Source: Hydrocarboniphaga sp. (GTDB lineage: Bacteria; Pseudomonadota; Gammaproteobacteria; Nevskiales; Nevskiaceae). Taken from it: DNA of 64,000 nucleotides. The notes beneath the pieces were generated by a model. That model did not search any database. It was not told the DNA's origin and was given only the letters and a program-made list of their open reading frames with translations. A program made the position numbers and the translations under genes. The stretch lies in assembly GCF_028291725.1 (NCBI RefSeq), contig NZ_JAQGNT010000070.1, forward strand, positions 47,290 through 111,289, read 5' to 3'. The stretch's first letter is position 1, and the number at the start of each line of letters is the position of its first letter. Below, piece by piece: positions 1-7,558 of the stretch.

Positions 1-514
1 GATTCGAGCCGACCAGCAGCAGTACGTCCCAAGTCTCGGTCGGCGGTGTGCCCGCGAGCCAGATGCCATGCAGAGCCATGGCGATGCCCTTGCCGGGCTG
101 GTCGATACTGCCGGTGTTGAACACCATCGGGCTGCCGATGGCCTTCATCAATGCGTAAGCCATGGCATGTGCGGTGAAGTTGATGTAGCCGTGCGTGCCG
201 ATGTACAGCGCCACTGAGCGCGGTCCGTGTTCTGCGACAATGGCTTTCAAACGCGCCGCGATCTCTGTAGTGGCTTGCGGGGCGGCGATCGCTTCGTGGC
301 TGCCGTCCGCCTGCCGCTTCATCGAGTGCAGCAGGCGCGATGGCAGCTGGTGCACATGTGCAGCCTCGCGACCCTTGATGCAGGAATAGCCGTAGTAGAC
401 CGGATCGTGCTTGTCGCCGCGTATGGTCTGGATGACTCCGTCCTGGCGCTCAGCCACCAGATTGCACGAGGCCGAACAGATGCGGCAGACAAAATTGACT
501 ACGTCGGTGCTCAT
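1..514 (-). CDS. molybdopterin-dependent oxidoreductase, N-terminal part (cut by window edge)
   Basis: The minus strand reads 171 codons from an ATG at 514 to the window edge without a stop; a GGAGGAGA-like ribosome site lies just upstream. Near the start are four cysteines spaced C10-x2-C13-x3-C17-x27-C45, the usual [4Fe-4S] pattern of the N-terminal domain of formate dehydrogenase/nitrate reductase-type molybdoenzymes. This is followed by a stretch with a CIKGRE sequence typical of the family. No twin-arginine signal is visible, so a cytoplasmic enzyme is likely. Known: such enzymes carry bis-MGD and do two-electron redox or hydroxylation chemistry. Substrate unknown; anaerobic-type steroid hydroxylases belong to this superfamily, but that link is only an inference from the neighbours. 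Confidence 0.85.
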   Translation of the reverse strand, partial: MSTDVVNFVCRICSASCNLVAERQDGVIQTIRGDKHDPVYYGYSCIKGREAAHVHQLPSRLLHSMKRQADGSHEAIAAPQATTEIAARLKAIVAEHGPRSVALYIGTHGYINFTAHAMAYALMKAIGSPMVFNTGSIDQPGKGIAMALHGIWLAGTPPTETWDVLLLVGSN

Positions 515-879
515 TCTCTCCTCCGGCTCTCCCGCTCTCCGGCATCCGCGGGCAGCCGAAACGGGATATTCCGGGATGTTGCAGAGCGCCTGAACGGCGC
601 ACCGACACCCCACTTATTTTTTGATAACTAACTATCCATCATCTTTACGAGCAACGCAATTCCCTTCAGTTTGGCGGCGGCCAGAGCCGGGTTGATGCGT
701 CCGCGCGGCCGCTCCATCACCACGGCCCGCGACTCGGCCGGCCTCGGCCAGCGGCAGATACTCGGTGGTATCGCACATCGGTTCACTGAGCGTGAATTGC
801 TTGGCCTTCCTGCTCCTCGCAGTTCGCCGCCATAAAACTTACAATACGTCAGTTCAAAAAGCTCGAGGAGACGCTGCCA
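515..879. other. divergent intergenic region, 365 bp
   Basis: Gene-free gap between the minus-strand molybdoenzyme and the plus-strand GST. It holds an AT-rich patch near 613-650 and, close to the GST, a CTGAC-N5-GTCAG-like operator (838-852). On the minus strand between about 633 and 780 two short frames that could join by one frameshift look weakly protein-like; no family was recognised and no gene is called. Confidence 0.5.
838..852. promoter_or_regulatory. putative operator, CTGAC-N5-GTCAG family
   Basis: Sequence CTTACAATACGTCAG. The right half is perfect (GTCAG); the left half has one mismatch. It lies 28 bp upstream of the GST start at 880. Confidence 0.45.
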
Positions 880-1488
880 ATGAAGCTTTACTACGCCCCG
901 GATTCATGCGCGCTGGCCGCGCATATCGCACTGGTCGAAGCAGGCCTGCCGCATGTGCTGGTCCGAGTCGATCACGCCACCAAGATGGCCGACGACGGCG
1001 TCGACTTCACCAGCGTCAATCCGAAAGGCTGCGTCCCGGCACTGGAACTGGACGGTGGACAGGTGCTCACCGAAAGCGCGGCCATCCTGCAATACATCGC
1101 CGACCTTACGCCCGCAGCAGGACTGGCGCCGGCGGCCGGCAGTTTTCAGCGCTATCGCCTGGCCGAGTGGCTCAACTTCGTTTCATCGGAACTGCATCAG
1201 GTGTTCATGCGCTTCACCATCGCCGACGCGCCGGCCGCTGTGTTCGCCGCCACCACGCAGAAGCTGGCCGGCCGCTATGCCTATGCCGCGAAAGCGCTGG
1301 ATGCGCAGCCCTATCTGCTGGGCAGGGATTACAGCGTGGCCGACACGTTTCTGTACGTGACCACGCGCTGGTGCAAGCCGGTGGGGATCGACATTGCGCA
1401 ATGGCCCGGCCTCGTGCGCCATGCCGCGAGCATCGCGGCACGTCCCGGCGTGCTGCGTGCGCTGGCCGCCGAAGGACTGGGCAGCTGA
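880..1488 (+). CDS. glutathione S-transferase (beta-class, GstA-like)
   Basis: 202 aa, the usual length of bacterial beta-class GST. The N-terminal thioredoxin-like domain (about 1-80) begins MKLYYAPDSCALAAHI, with Cys10 in the place of the Cys10 that contacts glutathione in E. coli GstA, and has the cis-Pro region VPAL and the ESAAI glutathione-contact motif. An all-helical domain follows. A GAGGAG ribosome site precedes the ATG. It is first in a plus-strand run with an SDR and a GMC oxidoreductase. Known: such enzymes conjugate or reductively cleave electrophiles; in catabolic clusters they often do glutathione-dependent ether cleavage or detoxification. Which of these applies here is not evident. 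Confidence 0.9.
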   Translation: MKLYYAPDSCALAAHIALVEAGLPHVLVRVDHATKMADDGVDFTSVNPKGCVPALELDGGQVLTESAAILQYIADLTPAAGLAPAAGSFQRYRLAEWLNFVSSELHQVFMRFTIADAPAAVFAATTQKLAGRYAYAAKALDAQPYLLGRDYSVADTFLYVTTRWCKPVGIDIAQWPGLVRHAASIAARPGVLRALAAEGLGS

Positions 1489-1531
1489 ACGCCATGCCGA
1501 AAGACCGACCACAGCAAACGAGGGGCAAGCG

Positions 1532-2338
1532 ATGACGATTTCCCTGACGTATCCCAAGGGCGGAGCACTGGTCACCGGCGGTACCGGCAATGTCGGTGAA
1601 GGCGTGGTACGCCGGCTGGCCGCTGCCGGCGTGCCGCTGGTGTTCACCTATCGCGGCGGCAAGGAACGCGCGCTGGCGCTGGAAAGCGAGTTGCGCGATG
1701 CCGGCCACGCCGTGACTGCGCAGACCATGGACATGACCGACGCCGCCTCGATCCAGGCCGCCGTCGAAAAGGTCATCAGTGAATACGGGCGCCTGCACAC
1801 CGTGGCCTGCGGCGCGGGCGTGCCGGTAATCTTCAACCGCCTTTCGGATTTCACCATCGAAGAGGTGGAGAAGTTCATGTGGGGTGATGCGCTGGGCTAC
1901 TACCGCGTGTTCCACACCGCGATTCCGGCGCTGAAAGCCGGCGGCGGTGGATCGATCACCACCTGCAGCACCATCGCGCTGCGACGCCACATCGCGTTCG
2001 ATGGCATTTCGCCCTTGTCGAAAGGCTCGGTGGAAGCGCTGGTGCGGCAGATCGCCGCGGAGGAGCGCGAGCACGGCATCCGCTGCAATGCGGTCGGCAT
2101 CGGCTGGGTGCATGCCTTCAGCGCCGAGCAGTTCCGAGACTGGATTCCGCGTGAGAACCCGCCGGACCCGCAGACCCAGGAAGAGCGCATGACCGTGCTG
2201 CTCAACCAGCTCATGACCATGGTGCCGAGACCGGCCACGCCGACCGAGGCCGGCAACCTGTTCTCGTACCTCGCATCCGATCAGGCCACGTACATCACTG
2301 GCCAGACCATCCTGCTCGACGGCGGCGCCACCTTGTAA
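1532..2338 (+). CDS. SDR-family protein lacking the catalytic tyrosine
   Basis: 268 aa from the ATG at 1532. The Rossmann glycine motif is present (VTGGTGNVG, about residues 14-22), as are the CST serine region near 145 and a C-terminal TGQTILLDGG. At the YxxxK position the protein reads SPLSK: Ser160 replaces the catalytic Tyr while Lys164 is kept, and the usual NNAG motif is replaced by CGAG. By family knowledge this should abolish ordinary SDR chemistry, so it may be a non-redox or divergent enzyme, or a binding subunit. It sits 43 bp after the GST gene and 47 bp before the GMC oxidoreductase, probably in one operon. Confidence 0.88.
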   Translation: MTISLTYPKGGALVTGGTGNVGEGVVRRLAAAGVPLVFTYRGGKERALALESELRDAGHAVTAQTMDMTDAASIQAAVEKVISEYGRLHTVACGAGVPVIFNRLSDFTIEEVEKFMWGDALGYYRVFHTAIPALKAGGGGSITTCSTIALRRHIAFDGISPLSKGSVEALVRQIAAEEREHGIRCNAVGIGWVHAFSAEQFRDWIPRENPPDPQTQEERMTVLLNQLMTMVPRPATPTEAGNLFSYLASDQATYITGQTILLDGGATL

Positions 2339-2385
2339 CGCGCTGCTCCAACGAAGCATTCCTCAGAATCGCGAAGGAGAATGGC

Positions 2386-4023
2386 GTGGCCGATATCTAC
2401 GATTACGTGATCGCCGGTGGTGGCACGGCCGGCTGCGTGCTGGCGCGTCAGCTGTCGGAAAACCCCGCGCACCGCGTGCTGCTGATCGAAGCCGGCCCTT
2501 CGGACGGCAGCTTCATGGTCAAAATGCCCAAGGGCTTCGGCAAGCTGATGACCGATCCCCGGCACGCCTGGTTCTACGACACCGACAACCACGAGCGTGT
2601 GCCCGGTGCGCGGCCGGAGAAATGGTGGCGCGGCAAGCTCATCGGCGGATCGAGCGCAGTCAACGGCATGGTCTATCACCGCGGCCAGCCGCAGGACTAT
2701 GACCGCCTCGCCGAACTCGGCCTCAAGGGCTGGAACTGGCGCGAAGTGCTGCCGTATTTCATCAAACTGGAAAATCACGAGTTGCCGGCGACGGATTTCC
2801 GCGGTCGCGGCGGTCCGCTGGACTTGATGCTGCATCCTGAGAAGCCGCGGCTCTCGGAAGCGATCCTGCAGGCCGGCAAGGCGATGGGCCTGCCGATCAA
2901 GGAGGAGCCCAATCTTCCCAACCAGGAAGGCATCAGCTACATCGCCTACAACATCAATCCGAAGACGCGCGAGCGTGTCAGTGCTGGCAAGGCTTTTCTT
3001 ACACCTGCGGTGCGCGCAAGGCCGAATCTGAAGATCCGGACGGGCACGCGCGTGGATCGCATCCTGTTCGAAGGCCGTCGCGCCGTCGGTGTCGCCTGTA
3101 CGCTCGGCGACGGCAGCATCGAGCAGTACCACGCGCAGCGCGAAGTGATCCTCAGCGCCGGAGCCATCCATTCGCCGCAGCTGCTGCAGGTTTCCGGCAT
3201 CGGTCCCGCGCCGCTGCTGCAGTCGCTGGGCATTCCGCTGCTGCAGGATTTGCCCGGCGTGGGCGCCAACCTGCGCGAGCACTGGAACTTCTGGTTCCAG
3301 TTCCGATTGCGCCATGCGCAGGACAGCGAAAATCGCGACTACTCCGGCCTGCGTCTGCTCAGGCACGTGCTGCATTACCTGGTATCGCATCGCGGCCTGA
3401 TGTCCTGGGGTTCGACGCAGATGTCGGCCTTCATCCGCACGCGCGCCGAACTGGATCGCCCCGACGCGCAGCTGATGTTCGCGCCCTACAGCCTGGATTT
3501 CGCGGCCATGGCCAAGGGCGGCGCGGCGATGGAGAAGCCGCCCGGCATGCACATGTTCGGCTACCCGCTGCGCGGTACCAGCCAGGGCAGCGTCATGGCG
3601 CAGTCTGCCGACATCGCACGGATGCCGAAGATTTCGCCGGGCTATCTGCTCACCGACTACGACCGCCAGGTGACCATCGGCCTGGTGCATTTCATCCGCA
3701 GGCTGATGTCGCAGCCGGTGCTGGCGCCGTACGTCGCAGGCGAGGTGGGCGCGACCGTCGGCGTGCACACCGACGACGAGATCATCGACTACGGCCGCCG
3801 CTTCGGTTCCACCAGCTTCCACGCCTGCGGCACCTGCAGGATGGGTGCGGCCGACGACCCGATGGCGGTGCTCGACGAGCGCCTGCGCGTGCGCGGCGTC
3901 GATGGCCTGCGCGTAATGGACGTGTCGGTATTGCCCGAGCAGCTGTCGGCCAATCCCTGCGGCCCGGTGATGGCGCTGGCCTGGCGCGCCGCCGATCTGA
4001 TCCTGGCGGATGCGCGTGGATAA
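2386..4023 (+). CDS. GMC-family FAD-dependent alcohol oxidoreductase (choline dehydrogenase-like)
   Basis: 545 aa, usual for GMC oxidoreductases. FAD-binding GGGTAGCVLA lies at about 11-20, GMC signature 1 around the GKLIGGSSAVNGM stretch, signature 2 in the GAIHSPQLLQVSGIG stretch. The C-terminal active-site parts are SFHACGTCRMG (catalytic His) and SANPCGPVMALA (second His/Asn position). GTG at 2386 is chosen as start because GAAGGAGA lies 6 bp upstream; an ATG five bases earlier reads into an early stop. Known: oxidises primary or secondary alcohols to aldehydes or ketones using FAD. It is third in the plus-strand run beginning at 880. The substrate is probably a hydroxylated intermediate of the island's pathway (inference). 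Confidence 0.93.
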   Translation: MADIYDYVIAGGGTAGCVLARQLSENPAHRVLLIEAGPSDGSFMVKMPKGFGKLMTDPRHAWFYDTDNHERVPGARPEKWWRGKLIGGSSAVNGMVYHRGQPQDYDRLAELGLKGWNWREVLPYFIKLENHELPATDFRGRGGPLDLMLHPEKPRLSEAILQAGKAMGLPIKEEPNLPNQEGISYIAYNINPKTRERVSAGKAFLTPAVRARPNLKIRTGTRVDRILFEGRRAVGVACTLGDGSIEQYHAQREVILSAGAIHSPQLLQVSGIGPAPLLQSLGIPLLQDLPGVGANLREHWNFWFQFRLRHAQDSENRDYSGLRLLRHVLHYLVSHRGLMSWGSTQMSAFIRTRAELDRPDAQLMFAPYSLDFAAMAKGGAAMEKPPGMHMFGYPLRGTSQGSVMAQSADIARMPKISPGYLLTDYDRQVTIGLVHFIRRLMSQPVLAPYVAGEVGATVGVHTDDEIIDYGRRFGSTSFHACGTCRMGAADDPMAVLDERLRVRGVDGLRVMDVSVLPEQLSANPCGPVMALAWRAADLILADARG

Positions 4024-4044
4024 GCGGCCCGTGTGTCTGCAAAC

Positions 4045-4113
4045 CGTAGGGCGGGAGCATCCCGCCTTCCGCGTATATCCGGCACGCGAAAGGCGGGATG
4101 CTCCCGCCCTACG
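4045..4113. repeat. REP-like palindrome, GTAGGGCGGG...CCCGCCCTAC, copy 1
   Basis: Inverted repeat of about 23 bp arms (CGTAGGGCGGGAGCATCCCGCC and its complement) around a 20-odd bp loop, located between two plus-strand genes. Related copies lie at 49852, 55814 and 57604. Such short non-coding palindromes are typical REP/MITE-like elements of Gammaproteobacteria; this one could also act as a transcription terminator. Confidence 0.85.
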
Positions 4114-4153
4114 AAGACTTGGCGTAGTGGTAGCGGCACGATAGGAGTCAACG

Positions 4154-5050
4154 ATGTCAGTGCAATCGAGAGCCGAAGCAAGTCCCGGAATCGAGGGCGG
4201 AGCGTCGCGCGTTGCGGTGGTCACCGGCGGCAGTTCCGGGCTTGGCCAGGTGACGGCGACGGCGCTGGCGAAACAGGCTTATCGCGTCATCGTGATCGTG
4301 CGCGACCGCGCTCGCGGCGAGGCGGCGCTGGCCGAGATCCGCGCCGCTGCCGGCGGCCAGGCCGCGCTCGACCTGGTGCTGTGCGACCTGAGTTCGCTGG
4401 TGCAGGTGCGCCGTGCGACGGATGCGGTCGCAGCGCTGACCGATCGCGTCGATGTGCTGGTGAACAATGCCGGCGGGCTTGCCGACGGCTATCACCTGAC
4501 GGACGAGGGTTTCGAGTCGACGTTTGCCGCGAATCATCTGGGCCACTTCCTGCTGACGCAGCGGCTGATGCCGCTGCTGGAGCGCGCCGCGCCGGCGCGC
4601 ATCGTCAATGTCTCGTCGGTGGCGCACAGCTTCGTCAAGGACATCAGCTGGGACGATCTGCAGATGCGCCGGCACTTCATGGTGCTGCGCGCTTATGGCC
4701 AGGCCAAGCTCGCCAACATCCTGCATGTGCGCGAACTGGCGCGGCGCCTGCCGCCGGATCGCGTCACCGCCAATGCGGCACATCCGGGCGCAGTGCATTC
4801 GCGCTTCGGTACGCATGGCAGCGCCTGGATGCGCGCGGTCGACCACGTCACCCGGCACTTCATGCTGACTCCGGAACGTGGTGCCGACACCATCGTCTGG
4901 CTTGCCACTGATGCGGCGATGAGCGGTCGCAGCGGCGGCTACTATGCCCGCCGCAAGCTGCTGCAGCCCACTGCCGCCGCGCGCAGCGACGAGGGTGCGC
5001 GGCGTTTGTGGGACATCAGCGAGCAGCTCGTGGCGGCAGCCGCCAAGTAG
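4154..5050 (+). CDS. SDR (retinol dehydrogenase-like)
   Basis: 298 aa. Cofactor motif TGGSSGLG near residue 25, NNAG near 110, catalytic Ser in NVSS, and YGQAK as the catalytic YxxxK. The stretch following the NNAG motif, with HLGHFLLT, and the C-terminal part that lacks the usual TGQ..VDGG ending place it with the retinol dehydrogenase/WW-oxidoreductase-like SDRs, which are about 300 aa and mostly NADP-dependent. It is separated from the GMC gene by a 130 bp gap containing a REP-like palindrome, so it may be transcribed separately. Substrate unknown. Confidence 0.9.
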   Translation: MSVQSRAEASPGIEGGASRVAVVTGGSSGLGQVTATALAKQAYRVIVIVRDRARGEAALAEIRAAAGGQAALDLVLCDLSSLVQVRRATDAVAALTDRVDVLVNNAGGLADGYHLTDEGFESTFAANHLGHFLLTQRLMPLLERAAPARIVNVSSVAHSFVKDISWDDLQMRRHFMVLRAYGQAKLANILHVRELARRLPPDRVTANAAHPGAVHSRFGTHGSAWMRAVDHVTRHFMLTPERGADTIVWLATDAAMSGRSGGYYARRKLLQPTAAARSDEGARRLWDISEQLVAAAAK

Positions 5051-5068
5051 TCGGCGGCGCCCGCCGTC

Positions 5069-5404
5069 GGTATTGGCCACGCACATCGCCACCGCAGGCA
5101 AATTCTTTTCGCGGCCGTAGCGCAGCACCAGCTGCCCGGCTTCCCTGCGCGAGCGGACGTAGTCGCCGCCGAGTTCCGTCCAGTTGAAAGGATCTTCTTC
5201 CGTCACCACGCCGCCGGGTTTGCGCGCTATGGTGCCGATGGTGATGGTGATGGTGATGGTGATGGTGATGGTGATGGTGATGGTGAAGACGAAGCGGGCG
5301 ATGCCGCTGGCCACCGCGGCATCGAGAACGTGGCGCAGGCCTTCGACCGCTGGATGAACGTCTCGGGTGACATCGCGGCCGATCCCGGTGCGATGCCGCG
5401 TAGC
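5069..5404 (-). pseudogene. NAD-dependent epimerase/dehydratase fragment with hexanucleotide expansion
   Basis: The minus-strand frame reads an internal piece of an extended SDR (NAD-dependent epimerase/dihydroflavonol reductase type): VTRDVHPAVEGLRHVLDAA, then FVFT, then IGTIARKPGGVVTEEDPFNW and YVRSRREAGQLVLRYGREK. There is no start, no Rossmann N-terminus and no C-terminus: it breaks off about 20 bp after the neighbouring SDR stop and begins directly after the stop codon of the gene at 5405. Where the family normally has a Ser-containing beta strand, eight Thr-Ile pairs are inserted by an (ATGGTG)n expansion. Clearly a remnant, not a working gene. Confidence 0.75.
5237..5284. repeat. hexanucleotide tandem repeat, 8 x GATGGT
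   Basis: Eight perfect, in-phase copies of GATGGT (48 bp) inside the epimerase remnant. On the minus strand it codes alternating Thr-Ile. As the unit is a multiple of three, it keeps the frame. Confidence 0.95.
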
Positions 5405-6610
5405 TCACATCCAGTTGAACCGGTTGTAGATGCCCTGATGGCGGTCGGCCAGCTGCGCGCGGCGTTTCTCGGCGGTGATCGTCTTGACCTTTGCCGGCAG
5501 GTGAGCGGCCAGTTCCGAGCGCCTGATCAGCGTGCACTTCGGGACCACCGACTCGTCGCCGCCGATCCAGCGCAGGTCCATCAGGCCTTCGTCGAAACCG
5601 CTGGTGTCGAACCAGTTGGGCAGGCCCGGGTCGTCGTGCGACACCACCGCGATCAGTTCGCCGTCGTCTTCGAGCACGGCGTGATGCATGTTGGTGCCGC
5701 TCAGGCGATAGCGGTAGTCGTTGGTCTCCCACCAGGGATTGCAGAATTCCAGATTCCAGAATTCGGACTGCGGCGGCCTGACACGGATGATCAGCGCCGA
5801 GTCCTCCGGCACCGACCAATAGCAGACGTAGGGCGTTCCGCCGGGCGTGGCGTTGATGTCCTTCATGTCGACTTGAGCGGCTGCCTTGCGGAAGTTCAGG
5901 AACTCGTTCGGCCGCTGCCGATAGATGTCCATCATGTCCTGCCAGAACACCACCAGCCCTTCGAGCATCGCGGCGGACTCGCTCAGGCCGGTGAGGATCG
6001 ACTCCGCCGTCGGGCGCGGCGGTTCGACCGCCGCACCCAGGCGCTCGATGGTCACGCGCATCGGCCGCTCGCTGGCCCAGTCGGCGAAGAACTGGCGGAT
6101 GATCACGCGATCGGCATTGGGCTTGAGTTCGATCCAGTTGCCGGACCGCTCGGGGCCGCCGATGAACAGTTCGAAGTCACCGTTGGCGTCGGTCTTCAGA
6201 TCGCGTCCCAGCAGCATGCTGGAGATGTTGCCGCTGAAGTGCACGCTCTTGTCCTGGATCACGAACGAGATGTACCTGGCGCTGCCGCGATGGCCGTGCA
6301 GGCGATAGCGCTGCCGGGCGCTGACCGCTGCGGTGGTGTAGAGCGCGTCCATGTTGTCGCCGCCGAACTTGCGGTGCGGGTCCATGATGTGGACGATCTC
6401 GGGATGCAGGGGATCGTTGTCGTGCAGGCGCATGGACAGCGACATCGAGGTGCCGCTCATCACATGCCGCAGACCCGCCGCCAGATCCAGCGCGCTGCGT
6501 CCGGACGTGCGGTCCATCGCCGCCACCGCGGAGCGGCGCATCGCCGCCAGAAATTCGTCGAAGCTGGCCAGCATCCGGGCCTTGGTGTTCTGAAGTTCGC
6601 TGTCGTTCAC
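5405..6610 (-). CDS. DUF1214-like conserved protein
   Basis: 401 aa from a GTG at 6610, chosen because AAGGAGA lies 6 bp upstream and the sequence before it is unlike a protein. The middle and C-terminal parts have the Trp-rich beta pattern of DUF1214-type proteins: GGPERSGNWIELKPNADRVI, IRQFFADW, and later FWNLEFCNPWWETNDYRY. No signal peptide or membrane segment is seen. The family has no established reaction; members often sit in SDR/P450/acyl-CoA clusters of actinobacteria and proteobacteria. It is the last gene of the long minus-strand block, 52 bp behind an SDR. The family call is from memory of the motif and is moderately sure. Confidence 0.75.
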   Translation of the reverse strand: MNDSELQNTKARMLASFDEFLAAMRRSAVAAMDRTSGRSALDLAAGLRHVMSGTSMSLSMRLHDNDPLHPEIVHIMDPHRKFGGDNMDALYTTAAVSARQRYRLHGHRGSARYISFVIQDKSVHFSGNISSMLLGRDLKTDANGDFELFIGGPERSGNWIELKPNADRVIIRQFFADWASERPMRVTIERLGAAVEPPRPTAESILTGLSESAAMLEGLVVFWQDMMDIYRQRPNEFLNFRKAAAQVDMKDINATPGGTPYVCYWSVPEDSALIIRVRPPQSEFWNLEFCNPWWETNDYRYRLSGTNMHHAVLEDDGELIAVVSHDDPGLPNWFDTSGFDEGLMDLRWIGGDESVVPKCTLIRRSELAAHLPAKVKTITAEKRRAQLADRHQGIYNRFNWM

Positions 6611-6662
6611 GTTTGATCTCCTTGAAGCGTTGACGGTTGCCGCCCTCAGGCGACTGTTGGGT

Positions 6663-7526
6663 TCATGCCGCCGGGTCGATTCCGGCCAGCACCTTGTCCA
6701 TGACCTCTTGCCCCAGATAGCCGGTGACCCAGAGTGTGGCGTCGACCGGAAAGTGCAGATCGCCGCCACCGTTGACCGCGAGGCTCTCGCCGGTGACCCA
6801 CGACGATTCCGGGCCGGCCAGGTAGCGCACGGCGGCGCCGATGTCCGCGGGTTCGCCGAGCCGGCCCAGCGCGCGTGAAAAGTAGTGATCGAGAATGTTC
6901 TGCTGCAGGAACATGTCGGTGGTGGCGTCGGTGCGGGTGGGCCCCGGACGCACGGCGTTGACGCGGATTTTGTGGCGCCCCAATTCGTTGGCGGCTGCTT
7001 TCACCAGGCCTTCGACCGCGGCCTTGGCCGTGGTGTAGATCGAGAGCCATGCCGATGGCCGTGACGCGGCTTCCGACGAAATGCAGACGATGCTGCCGCC
7101 GCCGTTGGCGGCCATCAGCGGAATGCTGTGGCGGATCGCAAGAAACGTCGGTTGAACGTTGTTGGCGATCTGCTGCATCACGCTGTGCTCGTCATGCATG
7201 ATCAGCGGCGTGAGGCTGCCGATGCCGACCGTCGAGACGCAGATGTCGAACCGGCCGTTGAACTCCGCGGCCAGCGCGACCGCGTGCCTCACGTCATCGG
7301 ATTGCATCGCGTCGCCGACGCTCAGCGCGATGCGCGCGCCGCCGTTCGCCGCGGGCAGCAGGCGGCTGCGCGCCTGCTCCAGTGTGTCGCGGCGGCGGCC
7401 CATGAGCACCACCGAACAGCCGTCGCGCAGCAGCGCCTCGGCGCTCGCGGAGCCGATGCCGCCGGCGCCGCCGGTGACCAGGGCGGACTTGCCAGCCAGC
7501 GGCAGCGCATGGGATTGGGCCGTCAT
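6663..7526 (-). CDS. SDR family oxidoreductase
   Basis: 287 aa from the ATG at 7526, preceded by GAGAGA. Glycine motif TGGAGGIG near residue 20, serine in CISS, and the catalytic motif YTTAK. The canonical NNAG is replaced by STVG. After the usual ESLAVNGGG terminal motif there is a C-terminal extension of about 35 aa (through VTGYLGQEVMDKVLAGIDPA), longer than standard SDRs. It lies 32 bp downstream of the sulfotransferase gene in the same direction, so it is probably co-transcribed. Substrate unknown. Confidence 0.9.
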   Translation of the reverse strand: MTAQSHALPLAGKSALVTGGAGGIGSASAEALLRDGCSVVLMGRRRDTLEQARSRLLPAANGGARIALSVGDAMQSDDVRHAVALAAEFNGRFDICVSTVGIGSLTPLIMHDEHSVMQQIANNVQPTFLAIRHSIPLMAANGGGSIVCISSEAASRPSAWLSIYTTAKAAVEGLVKAAANELGRHKIRVNAVRPGPTRTDATTDMFLQQNILDHYFSRALGRLGEPADIGAAVRYLAGPESSWVTGESLAVNGGGDLHFPVDATLWVTGYLGQEVMDKVLAGIDPAA

Positions 7527-7558
7527 TGTTCTCTCGCTTTCGATAAGGAAGTGGCGGC

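Noticed and set aside
633..780. Possible gene remnant on the minus strand before the GST
   Set aside because: Two short frames could be joined by a frameshift, but no family could be recognised, so it is not called as a pseudogene.
2281..4224. 647-codon minus-strand open frame opposite the GMC oxidoreductase
   Set aside because: The GMC frame has all family motifs; the opposite frame has none.
5237..5284. Repeat run considered as a CRISPR array
   Set aside because: Six-base units without spacers; a simple tandem repeat.
5016..5819. His-rich open frame created by the hexanucleotide repeat (poly-His run)
   Set aside because: It overlaps well-supported genes in other frames; the His run is only another reading of GATGGT repeats.
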